Numbered from the stretch's first letter, positions 26,426 through 35,973 are shown. The stretch is DNA of 64,000 nucleotides from Kordiimonas lipolytica (GCF_001550065.1 NZ_LRUB01000036.1:288501-352500); one strand, 5' to 3'. Notes: generated from the sequence alone by a model not told the origin. Numbers and translations: made by a program.

Positions 26426-26911
26426 ATGACGCTTTCTGTGATTGTGGCCATGGCGGAGGACCGGGCGATCGGCCGCGATAACGACATGCCGTGGCATTTG
26501 CCCGCAGACCTGAAGTATTTCAAGGCGACCACCATGGGTAAACCCATTGTCATGGGGCGCAAAACTTATGAAAGCATCGGTCGGCCGTTGCCTGGCCGCC
26601 GCAATATTGTGGTCACCCGCAATGCTGCTTGGTCTGCCGACGGGGTAGAGGTTGTGCCGTCCCTGCAGGCTGCCAAGGAAGCGGTGGCAGACGCGGGCGA
26701 GGCCATGATCATCGGTGGTGCGCAAATCTATGGCCAGTGCCTGGATGTGGCGGACCGGCTTTATATCACTGAAATTGACATCACCGTCCCTGATGCCGAT
26801 GCCTGGTTCCCGGCCTTCAACAAGGATGACTGGCGGGAAGTCAGCCGGGAAGAACACCCGGCTGAGGACGGCAAGCCAGCCTACGCCTTCGTGGTGTATG
26901 AACGCGCCTAG
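26426..26911 (+). CDS. folA: Dihydrofolate reductase
   Basis: At 161 residues it matches E. coli FolA (159). It reduces dihydrofolate to tetrahydrofolate with NADPH. AIGRDNDMPWHLPADLKYF near 15-33 holds the Met20-type loop and catalytic Asp; GRKTYESIGRPLPGR near 46-60 and GGAQIYGQCL near 97 bind NADPH. It is the third gene of the thyA-kinase-folA group. Its stop TAG overlaps that of the convergent Mrp gene in a shared CTAG. Confidence 0.96.
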   Translation: MTLSVIVAMAEDRAIGRDNDMPWHLPADLKYFKATTMGKPIVMGRKTYESIGRPLPGRRNIVVTRNAAWSADGVEVVPSLQAAKEAVADAGEAMIIGGAQIYGQCLDVADRLYITEIDITVPDADAWFPAFNKDDWREVSREEHPAEDGKPAYAFVVYERA

Positions 26912-27981
26912 GCGCTGACACCAAGTTTTTCAGAAACCTGCGCTGCGATAGCCCGGTATGCTTTGCTGACCGGGCTGTCCGGCTCTGCCGCGACGATCGG
27001 ATCGCCGCCATCGGCATGCTCGCGCACGCTCATATGAAGCGGTATGCCACCCAGGAAGTCACAGCCCAGTTCTTTCGCCGTATCTGCCGCGCCGCCGTGG
27101 CCGAAAATGTGCGATTCCTCGCCGCAGTGTGGGCAGTGGAAGGTGCTCATGTTTTCAATGACGCCCATGATGGGCACATCCACCTTGCGGAACATGGCAA
27201 GCCCCTTGCGCGCGTCAATCAGCGCCAGGTCCTGCGGCGTGGACACGATCACGGCACCCGTCAGCGGTGCCTGCTGAACCATGGTCAGCTGCACGTCGCC
27301 GGTGCCCGGCGGCATGTCCACGACCAAAACATCAAGGGGGCCCCAGGCCACATCCTTGAGAAGCTGCTGTGTTGCGCCCATCACACGCGGGCCACGCCAT
27401 ACCACCGGCTGGTCCACGTCGATCAGGAAGCCGACAGACATAACCTTCAGGCCGTGTGCCACAATAGGCTGGATAATCTTGTTTTTGATCTCCGGCTTGT
27501 CATCAACGCCAAGAAGCATTGGCAGGCTGGGGCCGAAAATATCCGCGTCCAGAACGCCCACCTTCAAGCCCTGGTCGCGAAGCGCGATGGCAAGGTTGAT
27601 CGATGTGGTGGATTTTCCCACGCCGCCCTTGCCGCTGGCAACGGCAACAATGTGTTTCACGCCAGGGATTTCCGTTGGGGTAGGGGGCGCCTTGCCGCCA
27701 ACGGGCTGGCCTTTCGGTGCGGTCTGTGCCGGCCGTGCTGCTGTCATGATCACGTTGGCCTCTTCAACGCCGTCAACTGCCCGCGCGGCGTCTTCAATCG
27801 CGCTTCTGAGCGATTCCGCGCCCGCCTGGTCGCGGCCTGAGAGCTCGAGGATAATACCAACCTTGCCGCCGTCCACGACGATGGCGCTCACCAGTCCCGC
27901 TTCCATAACGGACTTGTCCGCCCCCGGGGCTTTGATTTCCTGGAGAGCCGTCTCAACGGATTTTTTCAGCGTATCTGACAT
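26908..27981 (-). CDS. apbC: Mrp/ApbC (NBP35-type) iron-sulfur cluster carrier ATPase
   Basis: This 357-residue protein has an N-terminal MIP18/DUF59 domain (about 5-85) and a P-loop ATPase domain with GKGGVGKSTTSINLA near residue 113, DADIFGPS near 145 and DMPPGTGDVQ near 215. A CxxC (FHCPHCG) near 283 binds a bridging cluster in the dimer. It loads Fe-S clusters onto apoproteins in the cytoplasm. The ATG at 27981 (MSDTLKK) gives the normal length; the frame continues upstream to 28068. Confidence 0.93.
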   Translation of the reverse strand: MSDTLKKSVETALQEIKAPGADKSVMEAGLVSAIVVDGGKVGIILELSGRDQAGAESLRSAIEDAARAVDGVEEANVIMTAARPAQTAPKGQPVGGKAPPTPTEIPGVKHIVAVASGKGGVGKSTTSINLAIALRDQGLKVGVLDADIFGPSLPMLLGVDDKPEIKNKIIQPIVAHGLKVMSVGFLIDVDQPVVWRGPRVMGATQQLLKDVAWGPLDVLVVDMPPGTGDVQLTMVQQAPLTGAVIVSTPQDLALIDARKGLAMFRKVDVPIMGVIENMSTFHCPHCGEESHIFGHGGAADTAKELGCDFLGGIPLHMSVREHADGGDPIVAAEPDSPVSKAYRAIAAQVSEKLGVSA

Positions 27982-28138
27982 AAAAAACCTGTGTTTCCGG
28001 TAAAAAGCATCACATTTTGGCCGAGTATCATTGCAGCCGCTTGGCACGTACCATATATAGGCAGACAAGACACGGTCTTTCTACTGTTGAAAGGGCCGCA
28101 GTTTCGGTTGGTGCATTCGCACCGAAGGGGAGAAAAAT

Positions 28139-29215
28139 ATGCCTTGGCAAAATAACGGTGATGGTGACCGCCCAAATCCTTGGGGCAACGGTCCACGCCG
28201 CGGCGGCGGTGGCGGCGAGCCACCAAATTTTGATGAATATATTCGTAAAGGTCAGGACCAGCTCAGGAAAGCCATGCCTGGCGGCAAAGGCGGCCCGCTG
28301 CTGATCGTGGCGGCCCTGATTCTGCTTTATCTTTACTGGGGTTTTTACCAGGTGAAGACAAACGAACAGGCCGTTGTCCTGCGCTTTGGTGAATGGGTTG
28401 CTTCATCTTCGCCCGGACCACACTTTCACTTTCCGCCTTTCGAGCAAGTCGAAATTCGTGGTGTCACGGATGAAAACCAGGTGTCTATCGGCAGCCGTGT
28501 AACGGAAAGCCGCCGGTCAGGCCGCCAGAGCTTCGCCCGTCCGGATGAAAGCCTGATGCTGACCCAGGACGAAAACATTGTGGACGTGCGCTTCAATGTG
28601 GTGTGGCGGATCAATGACCTGGGCAACTATCTTTTCAAGCTGCAGGACCCAGACGGCACGATCAAATCCGTGGCGGAAAGCGCCATGCGTGAAATGATTG
28701 GCCAGAACAGGATTACGCCGATTATCACCACAGCCCGTGGCCAGATCGAACAAAGCGTCAAGGAATTGATCCAGACCACGCTTGATGAGTATCAGGCTGG
28801 TGTGGACGTGCTTCGGGTGCAGATCATCGAGTCTGAAGCGCCAGAAGAAGTCAAAGACGCCTTCCTTGACGTACAGCGCGCGGAAGCAGACCAGCAGCGT
28901 TTCCAAAACGAAGCGACCAAATATCGCAACGAGGTGATCCCGCAGGCGCAGGGCCAGGCCGAGCAGATGACGCAGCAGGCCGAAGCATACCGGGCGCAGG
29001 TTGTTGCCCGCGCGCAGGGTGAGGCTGCCCGCTTTATGTCGGTCTATAACGAATACATTCTGGCCAAAGACGTGACCAAGAAACGCATCTATCTTGAAAC
29101 CATGGAGCAGATTCTGGCTGGCATGGACAAGATTGTCGTTGATGGCAAGGCTGGCTCTGGCGTCGTGCCTTATCTGCCGCTTGAGCAGTTGAACAAGAAA
29201 AGCGGGGGAGAATAA
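28139..29215 (+). CDS. hflK: HflK, FtsH-associated band-7 protein
   Basis: This 358-residue protein has a Gly/Asn/Pro-rich cytoplasmic N-terminus, one membrane helix near residues 56-74, and a prohibitin/band-7 domain (about 75-250) followed by a coiled coil with QAEQMTQQAEAYRAQ. With HflC it forms the periplasmic cage that surrounds and restrains the FtsH protease. A GGGG-type ribosome site precedes the ATG. hflC follows 3 bases later. Confidence 0.95.
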   Translation: MPWQNNGDGDRPNPWGNGPRRGGGGGEPPNFDEYIRKGQDQLRKAMPGGKGGPLLIVAALILLYLYWGFYQVKTNEQAVVLRFGEWVASSSPGPHFHFPPFEQVEIRGVTDENQVSIGSRVTESRRSGRQSFARPDESLMLTQDENIVDVRFNVVWRINDLGNYLFKLQDPDGTIKSVAESAMREMIGQNRITPIITTARGQIEQSVKELIQTTLDEYQAGVDVLRVQIIESEAPEEVKDAFLDVQRAEADQQRFQNEATKYRNEVIPQAQGQAEQMTQQAEAYRAQVVARAQGEAARFMSVYNEYILAKDVTKKRIYLETMEQILAGMDKIVVDGKAGSGVVPYLPLEQLNKKSGGE

Positions 29216-29218
29216 GCC

Positions 29219-30079
29219 ATGAGTGTTAAATCAATTGTAGCTATCGTTGTTTCCCTCATTATTCTGGTTGCCGGTGTAAGCAGCGTTTATGTGGTAGACG
29301 AGCGCGAGCAGGCGATCGTAGTAAAATTCGGTGAGCCAAAGCGCACCGTTACCACACCGGGCCTCCATTTTAAGATCCCGGTCATGGAACAGGTGATCTT
29401 CCTTGAGAAGCGTATCCTCAGCCTGGATGTGCCGCCACAGGAAGTGCTGGCATCCGACCAGCGCCGTATCCTGGTGGACAGCTTTGCTCGCTACCGCATC
29501 GCCGATCCGCTCAAGCGCTATCAGGCGGCGCGGACCGAAGTGGGTGCAGCGCGCCTTCTTGAAGATGCGATGGAATCAACCGTTCGTCAGGTTCTGGCGA
29601 AGGAGCCGATGAACGAAATCGTATCTGGCCAGCGCGCAGAACTGATGAAAAAGATCAGCGACCTGACCAACCAGCGGGCGCTGACATTTGGCCTTGAAGT
29701 GGTTGATGTGCGGCTGAAGCGCGTGGACCTGCCACGGGAGAACAGCGAAGCGATTTTCCGCCGCATGGAAACCGAACGCCAGCGTGAAGCTGCCGAAAAG
29801 CGGGCCTCTGGCCAGCGTGACGCGGTGAAAATTCGCGCGGCGGCAGACCGGCAGGTTGCCGAAATCCTTGCGGAAGCAGAGCGTCAGTCGCAGACGATCC
29901 GCGGTGAGGCTGATGGCCAGGCCGTGAAGATTTTTGCGGACGCATACGGCAGGGACGAAGATTTCTTCGAATTCTACCGTACCATGCAGGCTTACAGAAA
30001 ATCCCTGGGCAAGGACGATACCCGCCTTGTCCTGTCCCCGGACAGCGAGTTCTTCAAGCTGTTCATGGACAATAAATAG
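29219..30079 (+). CDS. hflC: HflC, FtsH-associated band-7 protein
   Basis: This 286-residue partner of HflK has an N-terminal signal-anchor helix (about 5-25), the band-7 domain with VDEREQAIVVKFGEPKR near 26, and an Ala/Glu-rich coiled coil (AADRQVAEILAEAERQ). It assembles with HflK around FtsH in the inner membrane. It is tightly spaced in the hflK-hflC-DUF2065-degP run, a membrane-protein quality-control operon. Confidence 0.95.
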   Translation: MSVKSIVAIVVSLIILVAGVSSVYVVDEREQAIVVKFGEPKRTVTTPGLHFKIPVMEQVIFLEKRILSLDVPPQEVLASDQRRILVDSFARYRIADPLKRYQAARTEVGAARLLEDAMESTVRQVLAKEPMNEIVSGQRAELMKKISDLTNQRALTFGLEVVDVRLKRVDLPRENSEAIFRRMETERQREAAEKRASGQRDAVKIRAAADRQVAEILAEAERQSQTIRGEADGQAVKIFADAYGRDEDFFEFYRTMQAYRKSLGKDDTRLVLSPDSEFFKLFMDNK

Positions 30080-30099
30080 TCCGGCCCCTGGCACACGCC

Positions 30100-30303
30100 A
30101 TGGACTGGAAACTGCTACTCGTTGGGCTGGGCCTCGCTTTCTTCATTGAAGGCGCGGCCTATGCCTTGATGCCGGAGGGCTTCAAAAAGCTGCTTGTCGC
30201 AGCATCAAAACAGCCCACCGCAAAGCTTCGGGTCACGGGCTTGACCCTCGCGGCAATCGGTGTTGCGATAGTCTGGCTGGTTCAGACTTTTTTGGAAGTC
30301 TGA
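30100..30303 (+). CDS. DUF2065 small membrane protein (YjeT-like)
   Basis: This 67-residue protein has two hydrophobic helices (about 3-22 and 46-64) around PEGFKKLL. Small DUF2065 proteins commonly follow hflC in proteobacteria, which matches here (20 bases after hflC). Function is unknown; it may belong to the FtsH-HflKC assembly (inference). Confidence 0.88.
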   Translation: MDWKLLLVGLGLAFFIEGAAYALMPEGFKKLLVAASKQPTAKLRVTGLTLAAIGVAIVWLVQTFLEV

Positions 30304-30351
30304 GGGTAAGGCCAACGCGAGTGACGAATAATAATTGAAGGAGTAAGTGCC

Positions 30352-31881
30352 TTGAGCACCACCTTAGTAAAAGCAATTAACACGCGGACGACAGCCGATA
30401 TGCCAGGCAAAGCGCTGAAAGTTTTGCTGGCATCCATCTTGATTTTGGCAGCAGCCATGACCTCCATGGGGCCAGTTGCTGCACGCGGTGCGCCAGACAG
30501 TTTCGCTGACCTGGTTGAGAAGCTCTCGCCCGCCGTTGTTAATATTTCCACTGTACAGACCATCCGCCGCCGTGGCGGCCGCAACGTGCCGGACCTGCCG
30601 GAAGGCGTGCCGTTCGGTGACCTGTGGGACCAATTCCGGGACCGCATGGAAGAGGACCAGGAACCACGCGAAGCGCGGTCCCTGGGGTCTGGCTTTATCA
30701 TTGATGCCAAAGGTATCGTGATCACCAACAACCACGTGGTTGAGGACGCCGATGAAATCACCGTCACCACAGCTGACGGCGATGATTTCCCTGCAAAAGT
30801 CCTGGGTCGTGATGCCCTTTCCGATATTGCTGTTCTCAAGATCGAACACGAAAACGGTGACAAGTTCCCGTTTGTAAAGTGGGGTGACAGCGATGACGAA
30901 CGCATCGGTGACTGGGTGATCGCGATCGGTAACCCGTTCGGTCAGGCCGGTACGGTAACCGCCGGTATTATTTCCGCGCGTAACCGTTCGATCAACAACT
31001 CGAACGATGTTGAGTTCCTGCAGACGGATGCATCGATTAACCGCGGCAACTCCGGTGGCCCGCTCTTCAACATGAACGGTGAGGTAATCGGCGTGAATAC
31101 GGCGATCTTCTCACCGACCGGCGGCAACGTTGGTATCGGTTTCGCGATCCCGTCCAATGACGCGTCCCGCGTGACCGCTGAGCTGCAAGAGCACGGCAAG
31201 GTGCGCCGCGGCTGGCTGGGTGTTGGCATTCAGCCAATGACCGAAGAATTCGCGGAATCGCTGGGCATCAAGCAGGAAGAGGGCGCTATCGTGACCCGCG
31301 TCGAGCCAAACAGCCCCGCAGATGCAGCTGGTGTTCGCGAAGGCGACATCATCATCAAATGGGACGGCAAGACGGTTGAAGACAGCAACCGCCTGAGCAT
31401 TCTGGTGAAGCGCACGGAAATCGGCAAACCTGTGAAGGTTGAAGTGATCCGTCAGGGCGAAAAGGAAACCCTTGAGGTAACCACGGGTGAACTGCCTGCC
31501 TCCATGATCCCGGGTGGCAATGAAGGCGATCAGGACAGCGACCGTCCAGAGCGCAGCGAGCGTGAGCTTGTTGAAGGCATGGAACTGGCACCGCTGAATG
31601 AGACCCTGCGTCGCCGCTATGAGATCGCTGACGATGTGGAAGGCGTGGCTGTGCTGCGCGTGGCACGCCGGGCACCGGCTGCACGCCAGGGCATTCGTCC
31701 GGGCACTGTGATCCTGCGGGTAAACCAGCAGTCGGTCACCAACCCGGCCGAGATTGTCGACATCATCGAAGAAGCGCGTGAAGACGGGCGTGAGCGGGTA
31801 TTGTTCCTGGTGAACTACCGCGGCACCACGGCCCACGTATCGCTGAAACTGATGCGCGACCAGGGCGACGACGAAGAATAG
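30352..31881 (+). CDS. degP: DegP/HtrA (Do) periplasmic serine protease
   Basis: This 509-residue protein starts at TTG behind GAAGGAG. A long signal peptide with hydrophobic core VLLASILILAAAM ends at VAARG near residue 45. The triad is His in TNNHVV near 126, Asp in LSDIAVLKI near 157 and Ser in RGNSGGPLFN near 233. Two PDZ domains follow (about 285-375 and 410-500). It degrades or refolds damaged envelope proteins. It ends the hflKC group, and a strong terminator follows. Confidence 0.94.
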   Translation: MSTTLVKAINTRTTADMPGKALKVLLASILILAAAMTSMGPVAARGAPDSFADLVEKLSPAVVNISTVQTIRRRGGRNVPDLPEGVPFGDLWDQFRDRMEEDQEPREARSLGSGFIIDAKGIVITNNHVVEDADEITVTTADGDDFPAKVLGRDALSDIAVLKIEHENGDKFPFVKWGDSDDERIGDWVIAIGNPFGQAGTVTAGIISARNRSINNSNDVEFLQTDASINRGNSGGPLFNMNGEVIGVNTAIFSPTGGNVGIGFAIPSNDASRVTAELQEHGKVRRGWLGVGIQPMTEEFAESLGIKQEEGAIVTRVEPNSPADAAGVREGDIIIKWDGKTVEDSNRLSILVKRTEIGKPVKVEVIRQGEKETLEVTTGELPASMIPGGNEGDQDSDRPERSERELVEGMELAPLNETLRRRYEIADDVEGVAVLRVARRAPAARQGIRPGTVILRVNQQSVTNPAEIVDIIEEAREDGRERVLFLVNYRGTTAHVSLKLMRDQGDDEE

Positions 31882-31905
31882 TCAGCGACATATCGCTGAA
31901 ACGCG

Positions 31906-31934
31906 AAAGGGCCGGTTCTGCCGGCCCTTTTTTT
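31906..31934 (+). terminator. Strong intrinsic terminator after degP
   Basis: AAAGGGCCGG (31906-31915) pairs with CCGGCCCTTT (31921-31930) across a TTCTG loop, followed by a run of seven T. Confidence 0.95.
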
Positions 31935-31939
31935 CGATT

Positions 31940-32020
31940 GTCATTCGCCGGCTTGACCGGCGAATCCACAAAATATCTACAGCGTAAATGGACTCGCCGA
32001 TCAAGTCGGCGAGTGACGAC
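31940..32020. repeat. REP-like inverted-pair element, copy 1
   Basis: The left arm starts GTCATTCGCCGGCTTGACCG and the right arm ends AAGTCGGCGAGTGAC. Each arm folds into its own hairpin (TTCGCCGG/CCGGCGAA and CTCGCCG/CGGCGAG), and the arms are inverted copies of each other. A second copy lies at 36555-36642. It sits between convergent degP and serB. Confidence 0.85.
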
Positions 32021-32032
32021 TGATTAGAAGTC

Positions 32033-32923
32033 TTAACCCGAAACGAAATCGGCGTCGGTGTAGCCCTGGAAATAAAGAAGCGCCGTCAGGTCGCCGTAAG
32101 TTACTGCGGCTGCGGCTGCTTCGCGCGTCCGGGGTTTGGCGTGATAGGCTATCCCAAGGCCTGCGGCCTCGATCATGGGGATGTCGTTGGCACCGTCTCC
32201 CACCGCCAGAATCTCATCCGGCTTCAGGCCGTGCTTCGCTGCCTGTTCATTCAGGGTTTCCAGCTTGGTGGCCGCGCCGCAGATGGGCTCCTCCACAAGG
32301 CCTGTAAGCGCGTTGCCTTCAATGCCCAGGACATTGGCGCGGTTCATGTCAAACCCGATGGCTGCCGCCACCTTTTCAGTGAAATAGGTAAAGCCGCCCG
32401 AAACCAGCACAGCATAGGCGCCGTTTGCCTTCATGGTCTGCACCAGCGTGCGCGCGCCTGCCATCAGCTCGATCCGTTCGTCATAGCACTGCTTGAGCGC
32501 ATCGGTGGACAGGCCCGCCAGAAGCGCTACCCGTTCCTTCAGCGCAGCTTCGAAATCCAGTTCGCCACGCATGGCTGCTTCGGTAATCGCCGCTACCTTG
32601 CCCTTGACGCCGATGAAGTCCGCCAGCTCGTCGATGCATTCAACTGTGATCATGGTCGAATCCATATCCGCGAGAATCATTTTCTTCTTGCGGCCCTCGG
32701 CCGGCTGCAGGCACCAGTCCAGCCCGTCAATATCATTGAGCGCGCCTTCGATCTGATCCCGGATTTTCAGGCTGCCTTCAAAGATAAGGTCCACGGCCTT
32801 GCCGTCGCTCAGGGTGCGGCGCTCGGGCGTGCCCGTTGCCTTGATGGCCTCAACGCCGTCCTCAATCTTTTCGAGGCTCAGGGAACAGTCAGGGTTGACG
32901 ACAAGGGTTAAAGCGATATCCAT
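32033..32923 (-). CDS. serB: Phosphoserine phosphatase
   Basis: This 296-residue enzyme performs the last step of serine synthesis. An N-terminal ACT-like region (about 1-75) precedes a HAD domain with the nucleophile Asp in LADMDSTMITVECIDELAD near 85-103, VSGGFTYFTEKVA near 170 and VGDGANDIPMIEAAG near 242. Divergent from miaA with a 38-base gap that must hold both promoters. Confidence 0.95.
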   Translation of the reverse strand: MDIALTLVVNPDCSLSLEKIEDGVEAIKATGTPERRTLSDGKAVDLIFEGSLKIRDQIEGALNDIDGLDWCLQPAEGRKKKMILADMDSTMITVECIDELADFIGVKGKVAAITEAAMRGELDFEAALKERVALLAGLSTDALKQCYDERIELMAGARTLVQTMKANGAYAVLVSGGFTYFTEKVAAAIGFDMNRANVLGIEGNALTGLVEEPICGAATKLETLNEQAAKHGLKPDEILAVGDGANDIPMIEAAGLGIAYHAKPRTREAAAAAVTYGDLTALLYFQGYTDADFVSG

Positions 32924-32961
32924 GAAGGAACGTCCTTATTTTTACTGGCTTCGAGGTTGCC

Positions 32962-33906
32962 TTGAAACGAGCCCTTTTTATTGCAGGTCCAACCGCAAGC
33001 GGCAAGTCGGCTTTATCGCTCCGTCTCGCAGAAGATCTTAACGGTGTCATCATTAATTCTGACAGCATGCAGGTTTACCGCGATCTGCGCGTGATCACCG
33101 CGCGCCCGAGCGAGGAAGAAGAGGCGAGGGCGCCACACCGCTTGTATGGCTATCTGGACGCTACTGAAGTGTCCTCCGCCGCAAGCTGGGCAGATGATGC
33201 GATGCGTGAGATCGAAGCGGCGTGGTCTCAGGAACAGACGCCCATCGTGATTGGCGGTACGGGCCTTTATTTCAAGGCGCTGCTGACCGGCATGGCTGAA
33301 ATACCTGACATCCCTGATGATATCCGTGCCGAGGTGCGCTCCCGGTGTGACAAGGAGGGCAGTGAGGCGCTGCATAAGGAACTGGCGGAAGTTGATCCCG
33401 TGACAGCAGAGCGCCTGTTCCCGGGCGACAGCCAGCGCATCTGCCGTGCGCTTGAGGTCTATCACGCCACAGGCAAGCCTATCAGCGCATGGCAGGCGGA
33501 TACCAAACCCGGGCCGATGCAGGCCGTGGATGATGCGGGCTTGCTCACCAAAATCGTGCTCGATCCACCCCGCGACGTTCTGTATGACCGCTGCAACCGG
33601 CGCTTTGATCTGATGCTGGAAAGCGGCGCGTGGGAAGAGCTGGATGCCCTGATGGCGAGGGGGCTCGACCCAAGCCTGCCGCTGATGCGGGCTTTGGGGG
33701 TTCCCAGCCTCATTGCTTACCGCCGTGGTGAGCTGTCGCTGGAGGAAGCAGTAGAGGACGCCAAGATGCAAACCAGACGCTTTGCCAAACGCCAGCTGAC
33801 ATGGTTCAGGAACCAGTTTGGCCATTGGGATCGCTTTCCTGCGCAATTTTCGGAAAGTGATTACCGGGATTTTTTGAACAAAAAGATCACAAAAGCGGTT
33901 GACTGA
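32962..33906 (+). CDS. miaA: tRNA dimethylallyltransferase
   Basis: This 314-residue enzyme adds the isopentenyl group to A37 of tRNAs reading UNN codons. The start is TTG at 32962, placing the P-loop GPTASGKSAL at residues 8-17. NSDSMQVYRDL near 33 and GGTGLYFKALL near 96 are substrate-binding blocks, and RICRALEVY near 157 is also typical. No ATG exists before the P-loop, so the TTG is required. Confidence 0.95.
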   Translation: MKRALFIAGPTASGKSALSLRLAEDLNGVIINSDSMQVYRDLRVITARPSEEEEARAPHRLYGYLDATEVSSAASWADDAMREIEAAWSQEQTPIVIGGTGLYFKALLTGMAEIPDIPDDIRAEVRSRCDKEGSEALHKELAEVDPVTAERLFPGDSQRICRALEVYHATGKPISAWQADTKPGPMQAVDDAGLLTKIVLDPPRDVLYDRCNRRFDLMLESGAWEELDALMARGLDPSLPLMRALGVPSLIAYRRGELSLEEAVEDAKMQTRRFAKRQLTWFRNQFGHWDRFPAQFSESDYRDFLNKKITKAVD

Positions 33907-33932
33907 GTAATTTTCGTACAATAAAACGACCT

Positions 33933-34041
33933 TATCGGCACCACGCCAGCCCAGGTGCCGATATCCGGGAGCCTTTTGCCCAAGATGGCTCCTACTGTGA
34001 CGAGACCCACCCCGGGGGCGCTCCTAGAGCGCCCCCAATTT
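33933..34041 (+). promoter_or_regulatory. Untranslated leader of ilvB with three successive hairpins
   Basis: TATCGGCACC/GGTGCCGATA (33933-33963), GGAGCC/GGCTCC (33968-33992) and GGGGGCGCTC/GAGCGCCCCC (34014-34036, followed by AATTT) are stacked in the 252-base gap after miaA. The last resembles a terminator with a weak T-run. The first may end miaA. No Ile/Val/Leu-rich leader peptide is visible. Confidence 0.55.
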
Positions 34042-34158
34042 ATCAGAAGGGCAACTTGTTGGCCCGCGTTTGCAAGGTGGATTTCCGTTACGGAACTATG
34101 GACAGGGCAGCCTGTGAGGGCAGGCGAGGTTGGATAAATTGTAGACGGAAACAGAACG

Positions 34159-35973
34159 ATGGCACCGACAAAGACAAAACAAGCACCGGCAGCAGCCGGG
34201 ACACCGAGCGATGAGGCAGCCGCCGCAGAAATGAGTGGCGCACAGATGATCCTTAGGGCGCTGGTGGAGCTAGGCGTCGACACCATCTTTGGATATCCGG
34301 GTGGTGCTGTGCTGCCCATCTATGACGAGATTTTCAAGCAGGACAAGATCAAGCACATCCTGGTGCGGCACGAGCAGGCGGCGGTTCACGCGGCGGAAGG
34401 CTATGCGCGCACGACAGGCAAGCCGGGTGTTGTTCTGGTGACATCCGGGCCCGGTGCCACAAACGCCGTGACCGGCCTGACGGACGCGATGCTGGACAGT
34501 ATCCCGATCATCTGTATCACCGGGCAGGTAGCCCGCCACCTGATTGGCAATGATGCCTTCCAGGAAGCGGACACGGTTGGTATCACGCGGCCCTGCACCA
34601 AGCATAACTATCTGGTGAAGGAAACAAGTCTTGTGCCAGATGTGATCTATGAAGCCTTCTATGTGGCGACAAACGGTCGCCCCGGCCCTGTTGTGATCGA
34701 CATGCCGAAGGACGTGCAGATCGAAAAAGCACCTTATGAGCGCAGCGGCCACCGTGAACACCGCACCTACCGCCCGCAGGTTGACGGCGACGAGGCGGCG
34801 CTCCGTAAGGCGGCGCACGCGCTGGCCAGTGGCGCGCGGCCGATCATCTATTCCGGCGGCGGCATCATTAATGCGGGGCCAGAGGCATCGGAGCTGCTGA
34901 CCGAATTCGCGAAAATGACCGGCATGCCGGTAACCAGCACCCTGATGGGGCTGGGTGCTTTCCCGGCCTCCGACCATCAGTTCCTTGGCATGCTGGGGAT
35001 GCACGGCACGTGGGAAGCCAACCATGCGATGCATGACTGCGACGTGATGCTGGCCATCGGCGCGCGCTTTGATGACCGGGTAACCGGCCAGATTGACGGT
35101 TTCTCGCCGGGCTCTACCAAAATCCAGGTGGATATTGACCTCAGTTCCATCAACAAGAATGTTGCTGTGGATATTCCGGTGATCGCGGACGCGGCGAGCG
35201 CACTCCGCCGCCTGATCGCAATCTGGAAAGAGGAAAAGCTGGGCGAAAAGCAACCGCCGCTCGTTGCCTGGTGGGATCAGATCGAGCGTTGGCGCATGAA
35301 AAACTGCCTGGCTTACGCTGACAGTGACGAGATGATCATGCCGCAGAAGGCGCTCGAACGCCTGCAGCATCATATCGAAGGCAAGGAAGCCATCATCGCG
35401 ACTGAGGTTGGCCAACACCAGATGTGGGCCGCCCAGTTCCTGAAGTTCGACAAGCCGAACCATTGGCTGACGTCGGGCGGCCTGGGCACCATGGGGTATG
35501 GCCTGCCAGCCACCATCGGGGCGCAGATCGCTTATCCCGACCGGCTGTGCATCGACGTGTCTGGCGACGCAAGCTTCCAGATGAACCTGCAGGAACTGGG
35601 GACAATTTCCCAGTATGAGCTGCCGGTGAAGATTTTCATCATGAACAATGAATATATGGGCATGGTGCGCCAGTGGCAGGATCTTTCCTATGACGGCCGC
35701 CGTTCGCACAGCTATTCCGATAGCCTGCCTGATTTCCAGAAGCTTGCGGAAGCATACGGCATCAAGGGCATGAGCGTGGAAGACCCAGCGAAGCTGGATG
35801 ATGCGATCAAGGAAATGATCGAACACGATGGTCCAGTATTGCTGGATTGCCGCGTGGCCAAGATTGAAAACTGTTTCCCAATGGTGCCTGCGGGCGCTGC
35901 GCACAATGAGATGCTGCTGGCGGGTGACGTGATTGCGAAACCAAAAGACGACGAAGCACTGGCGGTCGTGTGA
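34159..35973 (+). CDS. ilvB: Acetolactate synthase large (catalytic) subunit
   Basis: This 604-residue TPP enzyme makes acetolactate or acetohydroxybutyrate, the first common step to valine, leucine and isoleucine. It has an Ala-rich leader of about 30 residues, VRHEQAAVHAAEGYAR with the catalytic Glu near 75, and the TPP/Mg motif VSGDASFQMNLQELGT near 470 ending with NNEYMGM. The regulatory subunit gene follows 39 bases later. The symbol could be ilvI. Confidence 0.96.
   Translation: MAPTKTKQAPAAAGTPSDEAAAAEMSGAQMILRALVELGVDTIFGYPGGAVLPIYDEIFKQDKIKHILVRHEQAAVHAAEGYARTTGKPGVVLVTSGPGATNAVTGLTDAMLDSIPIICITGQVARHLIGNDAFQEADTVGITRPCTKHNYLVKETSLVPDVIYEAFYVATNGRPGPVVIDMPKDVQIEKAPYERSGHREHRTYRPQVDGDEAALRKAAHALASGARPIIYSGGGIINAGPEASELLTEFAKMTGMPVTSTLMGLGAFPASDHQFLGMLGMHGTWEANHAMHDCDVMLAIGARFDDRVTGQIDGFSPGSTKIQVDIDLSSINKNVAVDIPVIADAASALRRLIAIWKEEKLGEKQPPLVAWWDQIERWRMKNCLAYADSDEMIMPQKALERLQHHIEGKEAIIATEVGQHQMWAAQFLKFDKPNHWLTSGGLGTMGYGLPATIGAQIAYPDRLCIDVSGDASFQMNLQELGTISQYELPVKIFIMNNEYMGMVRQWQDLSYDGRRSHSYSDSLPDFQKLAEAYGIKGMSVEDPAKLDDAIKEMIEHDGPVLLDCRVAKIENCFPMVPAGAAHNEMLLAGDVIAKPKDDEALAVV

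Noticed and set aside
33955..34137. 60-codon ORF in the ilvB leader as attenuator peptide
   Set aside because: No run of Ile, Val or Leu codons and no ribosome site.
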